A stretch of DNA of 64,000 bases from Gymnopilus junonius (taxonomy: Eukaryota; Basidiomycota; Agaricomycetes; Agaricales; Galerinaceae): contig JADNYJ010000005.1 in assembly GCA_015501075.1 (NCBI GenBank), positions 248,001-312,000 of the forward strand, read 5' to 3'. The notes under the pieces were generated by a model. It saw only the letters and a list, made by a program, of their open reading frames with translations, was not told where the DNA came from and made no database searches. Every line of letters begins with the position of its first letter. The first letter of the stretch is position 1. Made by a program: the position numbers and the translations under genes. This document shows positions 36,387 to 47,214 of this stretch, in pieces.

Positions 36387-37757
36387 ATGGCTGCAAAACG
36401 GTTATCAACCAAATGGCGTCTCTCGTCCACTGAGGCCCGGAATATATGCTCCTATTCCCTCTTTTTCCTGCCTGATTCAGAGGATCTTGGTCAGTCAATC
36501 CCTGCCCCCGACATGCCTCTTCGCGTCTTACCTCTTCACCTTATCAGACATACCTGCTTTTGAAGGTCACGTCGTACGCGTCGCTACAGCAGGAGTCGCT
36601 CCCCTCGTCGCTGGTTCCATGGGCGAAGCCATTCATCTCTCCCACTCCGAGAGGGTGAAACTCATTCATGCGGCCCGGAAAGCCCTCGACAATGCAGGGC
36701 TCAATCACGTCCCAATCATCGCCGGCACCGGGGCAGGCAGCACAAGAGAGACCATTGAGCTAACTAACGAAGCCGCTGCAGCTGGGGCCGACTATGCCAT
36801 CGTTATTGCAAGTGGTTATTTCGCAGGCGTTTTGGCAACCAACCGGCCTGCATTGAAAGCATTTTGGGTTGAAGTTTCTGAGAAGAGTCCAATCCCAGTA
36901 TTGATCTATAATTGTGCGTCTCCATTTTCCATGGTCGTCTTCTTTACTCAAACGTCTTCCAAGACCCTGGTGCCAGCGGGGGTATAGACCTGGATTCAGA
37001 TCTCATCATTGAACTTGCCAATAACTGTCCCAACATTTGTGGCGTAAAGCTCACGTATGTGCACCTTTCATATTACACACCTTAGTCATAACTCATTCTA
37101 TAACAGTTGCGGAAATGTTGGAAAGCTCACCAGGATTGCGGACGTTATTGCTTCCCCAACTTTTGCTTCTCAGCATCCTCGCAAGAGCCTCTATGCACCG
37201 TTTTTGGTTTTGGGTGGATACGCCGATTTTTTGGTCCCTTCTGCCTATGCAAGTGGGCATGGTGCTATCACTGGCCTTGCCAATCTATTTCCGGTCAGTC
37301 CTTTTTCCGGCCTATAAAGGTCGCCCTGATCTCAAAGATTTTATATACTACGTAGAACGCCATCGCATACCTCTTCCAACTTTCTGAAGTCTCTAGGAAA
37401 GATCCTTCACTTCTTCCAGAGACCCAGCGTCTTCAGGGAATAATCGCGCGCGCTGATTTCACCATTGCAAAGGCCTCGATTGCCGGTACGAAATATCTTT
37501 TGGAGAAATTATATGGCTACGGCGGGCTCCCGAGAAAGCCACTTCCACCCATTGACTCTGCTGCTGCACAATCGCTATGGGAACATATCGATGTTCAAAC
37601 AGCCACCAAGCTCGAGCAAGAGTGTATTCAGAAAGACCCAGCGTCATTTAAATCGTTGGGACGACTCCGAAGGTCGACATTCCTTGGCGAGATCATGGCG
37701 ATTCGTCTGCTGCTGCTGCTGCGAACATTAATGCCCCTGTCGGTATTGTTCCAGTGA
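36387..37757 (+). CDS. DapA-family class I aldolase
   Basis: This enzyme belongs to the dihydrodipicolinate synthase/N-acetylneuraminate lyase superfamily. Because fungi make lysine through alpha-aminoadipate, a role in 2-keto-3-deoxy sugar acid or 4-hydroxy-2-oxoglutarate cleavage is more likely than lysine synthesis. Motifs are GVAPLVAGSMGEAIHLSHSE (the GxxGE loop), PIIAGTGAGSTRETIELTNE, LIYN joined by splicing to YPGASGGIDL, and NICGVKLTCGN, where the Lys codon at 37046-37048 is the Schiff-base residue. The C terminus carries KYLLEKLYGYGGLPRKPLPP. Near the end a CTG run at 37707-37722 encodes a Leu tract. The N terminus is odd: family-like sequence (RPLRPGIYAPIPS) is present but in another frame between 36398 and 36462 (see findings). 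The ATG at 36387 reads through in one frame. Four introns are inferred. Confidence 0.85.
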
Positions 37758-38128
37758 GGGTATGAGGCCCAGAGTTAAAGGACGTGTAATAACTTCAGTC
37801 TATCATTTTAAGGGTGCGTTTCCGAGTCGATTTCCCTCCGGTCACAAATTATTTAGTATGCAAATGATAGAGTCAATCTTTTCAGCCATTCGTAGTCGAA
37901 TTTGCCCGCTTATTATTATTATGCGCCATTCAGCTTGCCATCCTAACTACATCCTGTGATGCAAGATTCATAGACAACTGCTATTCTTCCATGAGGCGGC
38001 CAGATGCCGACTTAGAAGTCATTCCAATTTTGGAGTCGCAAGCAGTGGCAAGCAGTGCTGACCGACTCGCTAAACGTGCGGTTGAATCATAATGCGCCTT
38101 CCGACCGTCGCGGTCAATTTCAAAAGGA
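37758..38128. other. Intergenic, no gene recognised
   Basis: These 371 bp lie between the aldolase stop and the first inverted-repeat element. They should hold the aldolase 3' untranslated region. No open frame of protein-like character was seen. Confidence 0.5.
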
Positions 38129-38918
38129 GTTCAGTTAGTTATTTACAGCTCTTTTCGATTCTATACGGAATCGCAATTCGTTTTTCCTGGCCCCACCTGA
38201 CGTGATGTCATCACGTCAACAAACAGATTTGGTCTTGCCGGCCAGCGGCGACTCCGGCATTACGGCTTGTCATATCGCCCTTGATTCGCCCTCAGTTTCC
38301 TTCCGTTCCGTAGCTCTTCCTCCCTCTTTTCCCCTTAGGAATGAGAGAGTATTGTATAAAAATATACCTATAATTATATTATATACCATTGGGCATTTTT
38401 TGCTGTCAAATTCAGCCTACCATACATGCTTGAAATTGAAACTCTTAGCAGCCGTGACTTCGAATGCAGGGACATTTACTTATGACTATGGATGTGATTG
38501 AAAGCATCTTGTCATCCACGTAGTGCATAGGGAGAGTACCCACAGGTTTATATTGAGATTTATGGTTGCTAGAGGTTTAGTATTCCTATCCAACTTCATT
38601 CTTGCAGGTGCAAATGATAATATTTCTTGTCTTTAGACATCTTATGAACTCTCAGAGGAGATAAAAAGCCAATATTTATAGCTGACACATTTAAATTACT
38701 AGTATACAGATATATACATTGCTAAGTATGGCATTCAGTGTGAGGGAGGTGCAACAGGCAGACTATATATGGTTTCGAGCAGGAGCAGGAGGGGGATGTT
38801 GCCGAAGGTGCGCCGTACATCACCTGACCTTTGCCGTGGTGACGTCAGGGGTTGAGCAAGAAAAAAAGAACCGCGATTCCATATCGAATTGAAAAGAGCT
38901 GTAAACTCGAACTTGAAC
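38129..38918. mobile_element. Inverted-repeat element, about 790 bp, no coding capacity
   Basis: The left arm (38129-38205) and the right arm (38839-38918) are imperfect inverted copies of each other over about 80 bases. Both contain tttacagctcttttc, then a ggaatcgc block, a T-rich block and an end cctgacgt. I estimate roughly three quarters identity by eye. The interior is AT-rich and encodes nothing recognisable. This is the architecture of a non-autonomous DNA transposon or an old foldback element. A target-site duplication was not found, so the outer limits are approximate. Confidence 0.6.
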
Positions 38919-39008
38919 AATATGCATCGATCTACCTTGATAGTTTTTCACACCTCGATTGAACTTCTGCTTAGATGCACTCCAGAGCTTTAACTGTTAC
39001 TCTCAATA

Positions 39009-39481
39009 GGGACGTTCACGGTAGCCCAACTGCCTTTGCCGGTAAGATCAAATCATCAGAAAATTTCTTATCTTGATGTATCTATGAACAGGCTCAAGAA
39101 GGACTACATCGAACACCTCAAGACGCTTGGGAAGACTGGTGCTGGTCTCGCTCCCGAAGATGTCACACCCGGCAGCTCTATAGCTAACCTCGTCGGTATG
39201 TCTTCTACCTTTACCAGGAAGAGCGACGGGAGGTGGTCTGGATACCATTTTGGCAGAGAGGATGTGAGGGGAGGGAAGAAAGAAGGATCATATTTGGACG
39301 TGGTGTATGAGTGGGAATACAGCGGCGTACATCAACTTGTCACTACGTAGTTAAAAATACAGAGTGGGTGTTTCACAGTAAAGTCGCCAACTTGGGTGCC
39401 AACTCGGAAGCAAATTGGGATCAAGTTGAGACCCAAGTTAGGACCCAAGTTGGGCCGAAGTTGGGCTACCGTGAACGTCCC
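39009..39481. mobile_element. MITE with perfect 23-bp terminal inverted repeats and TA duplication
   Basis: The ends 39009-39031 (starting gggacgttcacggtagcc) and 39459-39481 are exact inverted copies over 23 bases. Both outer sides carry TA (39007-39008 and 39482-39483), the target duplication typical of Tc1/mariner-type elements. The length of 473 bp is too short for a transposase, so this is a non-autonomous element. Near the right end, short CCAAGTTGGG-like units repeat in direct and inverted form (39385-39475). Inside, an open frame at 39036-39350 encodes MNRLKKDYIEHLKTLGKTGA and then GLAPEDVTPGSSIANLV, which looks like a captured protein fragment. The perfect ends suggest recent movement. 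Confidence 0.88.
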
Positions 39482-40889
39482 TAATTTCAATCAGTCCCGA
39501 AAATTTGTTCAGTTGCTACCTGATTCGCTAGACGCTTGCAGTGACAAGCAACACATTATTCAGGTGGCCAAGAACAAATTTCGTGTCAAGGCTCTTTCGT
39601 CAATTTTCTTGCCGAGCGGTATTTTACTGGACGACGGCCAAAATATTCCGGAGAGTACGAAGAAAAATTTGGGTGGGTAAAGGTGAACCGTACGCAGGGC
39701 CACCCAAATCAATAGCAGGCAATGTGTCGTTGCCAGGAGATGTTCGAGTGCTAGGGTGCTTTTCCTTTTGGCTAGCCTGTTATCTGCTTTCAACTCATGT
39801 AACCCTCTTTTATGTTATCTAGCGCTAAGAGTTTTATTGACGATAGTGCAGTGAAACAATTGGAAAGAGGGGCGAGTTTACCAGGTGTACGAATAGTTGC
39901 CGGAATGCCTGACCTTCATCCTGGTTCTCGGTTCCCAATAGGTAAGGCTTGACTGTTTTATTGGACGTTTACTCAGACATTTGGGGCCTTTTTGGGCTGT
40001 TCAATCGCTGCGGAGGGTATTTATCCTGCACTCATCGGATCCGACATTGGATGTGGGATTGCCTTGTACTGCCTATCGTCTGCTCGCGCTCGTTTCAAGC
40101 CCAAGAAATTAGCTTCATTACTGCAAGGCCTAGATGAACCATGGTCTGGTTCTGTGTCTGACTGGCTATCGCAATACGGAATTGACCGTACATCAGACTT
40201 CGATATAGGTAGCCTTGGAACGGTCGGATCTGGGAATCACTTTGCAGAAATATGCACGCCGGAAAAGGTCATAGAAGATTCTACTAGGATTTCTTTAGAT
40301 ATACAAGAGGGTGCACTTTATCTTTTAGGTATTTAACCGGTCATTTACTTTGCGTCATTTATTCAAAATATGGCAGTCCATACAGGCTCCCGTGGATTGG
40401 AGCTAGCATCCTCGACCAAGAAACAGCCAACGATTCAACTTGAAACCCTTATATACGACCAGATTCTCCCCATTTTTTGGAATATCTTACCAATCACGAC
40501 TACGCTGTCAAATGGGCCATTGCTAATCGTGATTTGGTGGCTCACCGTATCAAAGAGTGTATTTCGCGGGCCCCAGATACGCTGAGTGAAGTCGAAATTG
40601 CACATCCTTTGCCTCGATCTAGTGCACTAAAGAAAATAATAGACGTCACACACAACTATGTTACTCGGCACACACTCATGGTGGGAAATGAACCGCTTGA
40701 ACTCTGGGTACACAGGAAAGGTGCAGCTCCAGCAGACAATGGGATAGTTCCTTGTCCGGGCAGTAGAGGTGACTTTTCATGGTTGCTTCAACCTACCGGA
40801 GATGGCCAAATCAATGGTGAGGAATGGTCTATTTCTCTGCCTAAAAGACCGGACACCGTCTGTAGTACATCAGCAAATCATGGGCTGCC

Positions 40890-41890
40890 TACCCAGTTCT
40901 ATGCAGTGCTACACAGCACCATAGCACCATAGCAAAGGATACTTATTAGACAAACTCATGCCATGCCTATAAAATGCTATGTAGAATGAGCCTAGGGTTC
41001 CATAGCACGCCATAGAACTGTAGAGACATCCGCTGCCATCAGGCAGTGCTTGACAGCATGCCTGAGAATGGGTCATCATGTCCAGTAAATTGCTTGATTT
41101 GGAAATTCTTATGTTGGAATTTTACAGCCACGGAAAAGAAGGTATAATAAAATAATTTATTTGAGGATGTTATATGGATACAGGTGTATGTACTGTATAT
41201 AAGATAAATGGGCTCTACTTGAACCGGCACACACAGAAGCAGCACTAAAAAAATGAGGTGCAGAACGAAGGTAAGTATGCAACGCGCATCAACATATCAC
41301 ATGACATGGTTGATTTAGGACATGGTTGTCCCAAATTCCTGTCACGTCAGCAGCCATATGCATCTGCTGCCCTCCCCGTTCTCTCCACCCTCATCAATCC
41401 CCAGATCAACATGAAGTCTAAATAGATACTTAAGTTAGTCATTATATAATAAAGAAGGAATATAAACATACCAATTTCCTTAAAAGCAAGTGTGGCAAGG
41501 GAGTTTTGGCAGTGGTTTGTTCCATGCAGGGCAAGCTTGTCTGACTGAAAACAAAGGATCAGTCAACTACAGCTTAGATAGAAATGGGAACAGACTTACA
41601 TGGGGGATGAAAAATGAGCAGGGGGAACAACGTCCTAAGAGGGAGGAATACGAAGGCATGGCATGTGAGAAAGAAAGGCCTCGCTTTGTCTCTCCATTTA
41701 AACTGGCAATTTAGGGTAGGTTTATTGAACTCCTGAAAACTGAAATGAGCAGATCAAATACTGGGTTCAGATTGCAGAGTGCAGGATAGAGGGGTAGAGG
41801 AAGCAGGACAGAGCTGCATAGCACTGTGCAGCATTTGCACAGTGCTATGTCGTGCTATGGATGCTATGGGGCTATGACGTACTAGCCAAG
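40890..41890. repeat. CATAGC-rich insertion inside the RtcB pseudogene
   Basis: Between two halves of the RtcB gene lies about 1 kb without coding character. Its left edge carries ccatagcaccatagc (40919-40933), a further copy occurs near 41000, and the right edge carries the inverse form, gctatgtcgtgctatgg then atgctatggggctatg (41844-41876). Inverted copies of a short motif at both edges suggest a non-autonomous mobile element. The exact ends and target duplication could not be defined, so the coordinates are approximate. Confidence 0.5.
41817..41849. repeat. Perfect hairpin with 14-bp arms
   Basis: The arms catagcactgtgca (41817-41830) and tgcacagtgctatg (41836-41849) are exact reverse complements around a five-base loop, gcatt. 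It lies at the right edge of the CATAGC-rich insertion and may be its subterminal structure. Confidence 0.8.
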
Positions 41891-42245
41891 CTGTCACTGC
41901 TTACTATAGATTTCTATGGGAAAAGGTATGTTTGCTATAGGCCAAAATCTGGTTTTGCTGATGTACATTCTTTGGCTCATGGAGCAGGGCGTCGGTATGG
42001 CCGGCAAATTTTGCACACTAGTGCGAAGATCAACAAGTCAACTTTGATAACAACAACGCTTGGTTCAAGAAGTTGTCTGTCTCGATCCCGATCTTTTGAT
42101 TGAAGAACGCCCAGAAGCTTACAAAAATGTGCAATGCGTTGTTGAAGATATGCAAGACCATGGTATTTGCAAAGGTGTAGTAGTGTTCCGCCCCCGTAGT
42201 CACATAAGTAGTACAAGGTTCGAGAAGGCGGCGAAAATGGTAAGT

Positions 42246-42590
42246 AGGCTATTTCACATTGTATATTGCATATACAATTACAACCGCAAAATGCATTACA
42301 ATTACTGTACAAGGCGTCGTGCCCACTCGCGCCCATGATTGCAGAATCAATGCAGATAATTACTTATAATTACCTTTATCTCAGGATGCTTACCCCACAT
42401 CTCGATTTGATTATGATCGAAAATCTGGGGTAGTCACATGAATGATTCGGCCGATAAACTACCGGGACAGCGGCAATTTCCCGAACGAGTCGTCTCCGAG
42501 AGAATCTGAGCATTCTCGAAGACAACGAACTGTCGTTCAATAGGATATTCTCACTGTCCACGTCACAAACCACTCACCTTCCCCTTTGCA
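42246..42590. other. Intergenic region upstream of NNT
   Basis: These 345 bp lie between the RtcB remnant and the NNT start. They should contain the NNT promoter. A minus-strand open frame at 42376-42573 has no recognisable character. No TATA box or repeat was identified. Confidence 0.5.
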
Positions 42591-45500
42591 ATGGCCTTGG
42601 GGCCGTTTCTTGCAACAAATATGGCTTGCAAGAGTCGCCATCTAGCCGCCATTGTCGTTTCTCTCTCACCTCGAGGTCAACCAAAACCATCTTCATTACA
42701 AGCAAGGTTAACAAGTGAACTGACATCATTTATCTGCTGTAGGGCATCGTTACTTTCATAGTACATCTCAGGTTCTTAACACTATCTCCGAAAAACCCCC
42801 TCTCGATGGCTCTGGAATTCCTTATTCTTCTCTCACTGTTGGTGTCCCCCGTGAAATCTTCCCGAACGAACGCAGGGTCGCTCTCACTCCCCAGAATGCT
42901 TCTTTACTGCGAAAAAAGGGCTTTTCTAACGTACTAATTGAACGCAACGCGGGTGTTGAGGCACAATTCCTTGATGAACAATACGCTGCTGCAGGCGCCA
43001 CTCTTGTCTCCCGAGAAGAGCTGTACAATTCTGTAGACATTATGCTCAAAGTTAGGCCACCGTTACTCGAACAAGAAGCACAGCATTTCAAGACAGGAAG
43101 CACTGTTATATCCTTTCTGTATCCAACTCAGAATAAAGCTATTGTTGATACCCTCTCCGCACGTAGAGTCGACGCTTTCGCTGTATGTGTTCCTCGCCTT
43201 GATTCAGAAGTCGCTTCTGATATGTATTCCAGATGGACATGATACCTAGAATTTCTCGAGCCCAAGTTTTCGATGCCCTCAGGTGATTGCCGTACCAGTC
43301 ATCGAAATATTTCGCTCAATATTCCTCAGCTCGATGGCCAACATCGCAGGGTACAAAGCTGTTTTAGAGGCATCCAATCATTTTGGTAGATTTTTAACAG
43401 GTCAAGTGACGGCGGCTGGGTACGCGTTAACATTTCTTGGTACTTACCGCTTCTGCTTACTTACACCCCATCACTCTATCCCAGCAAGGTGTGTAATGTC
43501 AAGTATGAGATCCACAGCCCTATTGACTCCTGTAGATTCCTCCCGGTAAAGTTTTGGTAATTGGTGCAGGAGTGGCCGGATTGAGTGCAATAGCAACAGT
43601 AAATCTTTCGTGGCTATTTTCAGAATGCAAGCTTGATTATTGACCCTTCTATTCAGGCCAGGAGATTAGGCGCCATAGTGCGAGGGTTTGATACTCGATC
43701 AGCTGCTCGCGAACAAGTACAATCTTTGGGTGCAGAGTTCGTCGAGGTCGATATCCAAGAAGATGGGAGCGGCGGTGGCGGATATGCCAAAGCTATGTCG
43801 AAGGAATTTATTGAGGCTGAAATGGCACTCTTCATGGAACAGTGCAAAGAAGTGGACATCGTGATAACCACAGTACGTTCCGAAAGCTCAAGGAGGCTCA
43901 TAGCTGACACCGCAATGATAGGCATTAATTCCGGGTCAACCAGCTCCGAAGTTGATCACAAATGAAATGGTGGCTGCCATGAAAAAGGGTTCCGTGATTG
44001 TCGACTTGGCCTCTGAAGCTGGGGGAAACTGTGAGGCGACTAAACCAGGCGAACTTACAGTGCAGTCCGGAGTGACTATTATCGGTAAATTCAATTCGAT
44101 GTTCATTGGGATATCTCCTCATAAGACGATTTGACAGGGTATACTGATCTGCCTTCGCGATTACCCACTCAATCTTCCACTCTATACTCCAATAACATTA
44201 CGAAGTTCCTACTCTCCGTTGGAGGCGAAGGCAAATATTCACTCGATCTTAACGACGAGGTTGTCCGAGGCTCACTGATTGTTCACAATGGAAAGATCCT
44301 TCCGCCTGTTCCCCGTACTATTCCACCTCCTGCCCCTGCTCCCTCCCCTGCAAAGGTAGAAGAGGTTGTCAAATCTTTAACCCCATGGAAAAAGGCTTCA
44401 CGAGAAGTGGCTCTCGTCACTGCTGGGATGGGTACAACCATCGCTCTCGGCAAGGCGACCGGAACTGCGTTCATGGACAGCTTCTTTACCTTTGGCCTCG
44501 CAGGTCTCGTTGGCTATAGGCATGTCCTCCATCTCGAATGTTTCCTGTCTCATTTTTATTGACTCACTTGATTGCTTCCAGAGTAGTATGGGGCGTAGCT
44601 CCCGCCTTGCATTCCCCCCTCATGTCTGTCACGAATGCCATTTCTGGTCTGGTTCGTAACCTATATTTAGTAAGACGAGATAATCCATTTCAATTTCAAT
44701 TGCGTAGGTCGGTGTAGCTGGCTTGTTTGTTATGGGTGGCGGTTATCTTCCGCAAACTGTCCCGCAAAACACTAGGAGCGCTTGCTGTCTTGCTAGCGAG
44801 TATCAACGTATCTGGTGGCTTCATCATCACAAAACGCATGTTGGACATGTTCAAACGTATGCCTGCCATATCCCGCTCTTTGCTCTGACACTTCCTGAAC
44901 CTTACTAGGGCCCACCGATCCGCCTGAGTATTCGTGGTTATACGCCATTCCTGGTGTGGTATTTACAGGAGGATTCTTGGCCGCTGCGAGCACTGGCATG
45001 TCGGGTCTTGTTCAAGCCGGTTATCTTACCAGCAGCATTCTTTGCATAGGTACAACGCTCCCATTATGCATGTTTACCTACTCAAGCTTGATGTGTAGGA
45101 TCTCTTTCTGGGTTGAGTTCGCAGACAACGGCAAGACATGGTAACGCTCTGGGAATTCTAGGTGTTGGATCAGGTGTTCTTGCTTCGCTGGCTGCTGTTG
45201 CTTCCCTCCCGAAGTCGTTGGCCAATTCGTAGGCGTCGCTGCCCTTGGAGGGATTCTGGGCGCTGTCATTGGAAGGCGTGTCACCCCTACAGAACTTCCT
45301 CAAACTGTTGCCCTCCTTCATTCCATTGTCGGCCTTTCTGCAGTCCTAACAAGCATTGGCAGTGTGTTGCAGGACACTGCCCATCTTTCAACGCTTCACA
45401 TGGTCACTGCTTACCTTGGTGTCGTTATCGGAGGAATTACTTTTACTGGATCTATTGTAGCATTCCTTAAACTTGCGGCAAAGATGTCTAGCAGGCCACT

Positions 45501-46953
45501 CGCTTTGCCAGGAAAGCATCTAATAAACACTACGCTTCTAGGCGCAAATGCAGCAACAATGGCAGGCTTCTTGTCTGTGGGATCTTCTACACCTTTAGTG
45601 GCGGCATCTTTCCTGGGTGCAAGCACTTTCCTGAGCTTCTTGAAGGGCTTTACAACAACCTCAGCCATTGGAGGAGCTGACATGCGTACGTTTCTGTATG
45701 ATTTGCGATAAATTGGCTAACAAATAACTTTAGCTGTGGTTATCACGGTTCTCAATGCTTACTCGTAAGTTTCTTGGCTGCTGTTATGATCACACTCATT
45801 GACATGTTGACAGAGGTTTTGCACTCGTGGCTGAAGGTGTGTCGCCTTGATTGCGTGAGCAAACCGATTTTTACATTATTAGGCTTCATGTTGGAAAACC
45901 CTCTGCTGGTATCCGTTGGGTCCCTCATTGGCGTTAGTGGCTCAATTCTTTCATACATCATGGTAAGCATCTAGAAGGTAAAACAGTGCTGTGTACTGAC
46001 ATACCACAGTGTATTGCCATGAATAGGTCTCTCACCAATGTATTGTTCGGTGGAATCGGCACTCCGGTATCTGCAGAGGCACATAAAATCGAGGGAACTA
46101 TCACTAAGACAACAGTGGACGATACAGCTGAAGCTTTGGCCAACGCCGATAGCGTCATACTGGTATGAGACAGCGAGTGCGAAAGCCTTTCAGATTGACG
46201 GCTGACACTGTTGTGTAGGTCGTTGGTTATGGCATGGCGGTCGCAAAAGCGCAATATGCCATTTCGGAGATTACATCTTTACTTCGTTCTAAAGGCATAA
46301 ATGTCCGCGTACGTTAAACTTTTTATCTTCACTTTTCGTTCGATATCTAATAGAGTCGCTCTAGTTTGCAATTCATCCTGTTGCTGGACGTATGCCGGGA
46401 CAGTGCAACGTTTTGCTCGCAGAAGCATCCGTACCGTACGATAGTGAGTACTCAGATTGTGCACTGCCTTCAAACCATTAACTATCCCGTTCTTATCAGT
46501 TGTACTTGAAATGGATGAAATAAACGATGATTTCAAAGACACCGATGTAACCCTTGTTATTGGCGCAAATGACACCGTGAACCCCATTGCACTTGAACCA
46601 GGTTCTGCTATAGCAGTACGAGCGTCTTGTTGATGATTTGAGCATAGTTGACGACAATTTCCAGGGCATGCCCGTTCTTCACGCATGGAAGAGTAAACAG
46701 GTTGTTGTCATGAAACGCGGTCTCGCGAGTGGCTATGGTTCGTGTGCTCTTCATTGTGTAGACTTCTCAAGATCTTATTCATATGCAGCCGATGTGCCGA
46801 ATCCCATGTTCTACATGCCTGGAACAAAGATGTTGTTTGGAGATGCTAAGGATACATGCGAAGGTGACTTCCCTTTATGTAAGATACTTATTAACTACCT
46901 AACGTCGTATGCTAGCAATCAAACGGAGCCTTGAAACACGCTTCGCAAAATGA
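42591..46953 (+). CDS. NNT: Proton-translocating NAD(P) transhydrogenase, fused mitochondrial form
   Basis: The enzyme moves hydride from NADH to NADP+ using the proton gradient of the inner mitochondrial membrane. Order along the protein: a presequence-like N terminus ([20 protein letters not shown], joined by an intron ending TTTCATAG to [14 protein letters not shown]); the NAD(H)-binding alpha part ([57 protein letters not shown]); a multi-span membrane part (44390-46020); and the NADP(H)-binding part ([58 protein letters not shown]). The stop is at 46951-46953. The alpha-membrane-beta fusion in one chain is the eukaryotic layout. A run of four A at 44766-44769 puts VPQ and [18 protein letters not shown] in different frames; three A would join them. 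About twenty introns are present. Confidence 0.94.
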
Positions 46954-47214
46954 GCTAATTGCGTCAGTTCAATTGATCTGTTGTATTTCTATCATATTTA
47001 TCAAGGACTGCAAGTTGCAAGCCATTTACATGGATACTTTCAACGACATATTGTACATAAATATAGCTATATGGACAGACTGCATTACTACCGTCTAGAT
47101 CTGTAAGTCCCTAGTAAGTTCTATAAATTTAGGGTATATGGAACAAGCAGTCTTGCAAACGTAGGATAATGGGTGACGACTTGCATTTGAGGGTACCAGA
47201 GGGTTCGTTTCCAC

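Larger units (their letters stand above)
39484..42245 (+). pseudogene. RtcB-family RNA ligase gene, release factor H-coupled type, decayed
   Basis: RtcB enzymes join RNA ends using GTP and Mn2+. The pieces match this family: GVRIVAGMPDLHPGSRFPIG (near 39890), IYPALIGSDIGCGIALY (near 40050, metal-binding Cys), TVGSGNHFAEI (near 40230), LLVHTGSRGL (near 40385) and SLAHGAGRRYGRQ (near 41980, the guanylated His). The GMPDLHPG form resembles the bacterial RtcB2 group linked to release factor H. Damage is visible. One G is missing after the SRGL motif (40399-40400), TGA interrupts the frame at 40441-40443, one extra A lies at 42067-42068, and the conserved C-terminal end near 42195-42215 is broken by a few extra bases. 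A repeat-rich insertion of about 1 kb sits between the PTGDGQING part and the HGAGR exon, possibly in an intron, and a MITE abuts the 5' end. No convincing start ATG is seen. Confidence 0.75.

Noticed and set aside
37707..37722. CTG repeat as an expanded microsatellite
   Set aside because: Only five units, inside coding sequence for a Leu run; not unusual.
36387..37757. Aldolase as a lysine-pathway dihydrodipicolinate synthase
   Set aside because: Fungi make lysine via alpha-aminoadipate; the fold match does not fix the substrate.
38202..38501. Open frame of 99 codons inside the inverted-repeat element
   Set aside because: Starts within the terminal repeat and has no recognisable protein pattern.
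42376..42573. Minus-strand frame upstream of NNT
   Set aside because: No motif, and it occupies the expected NNT promoter.
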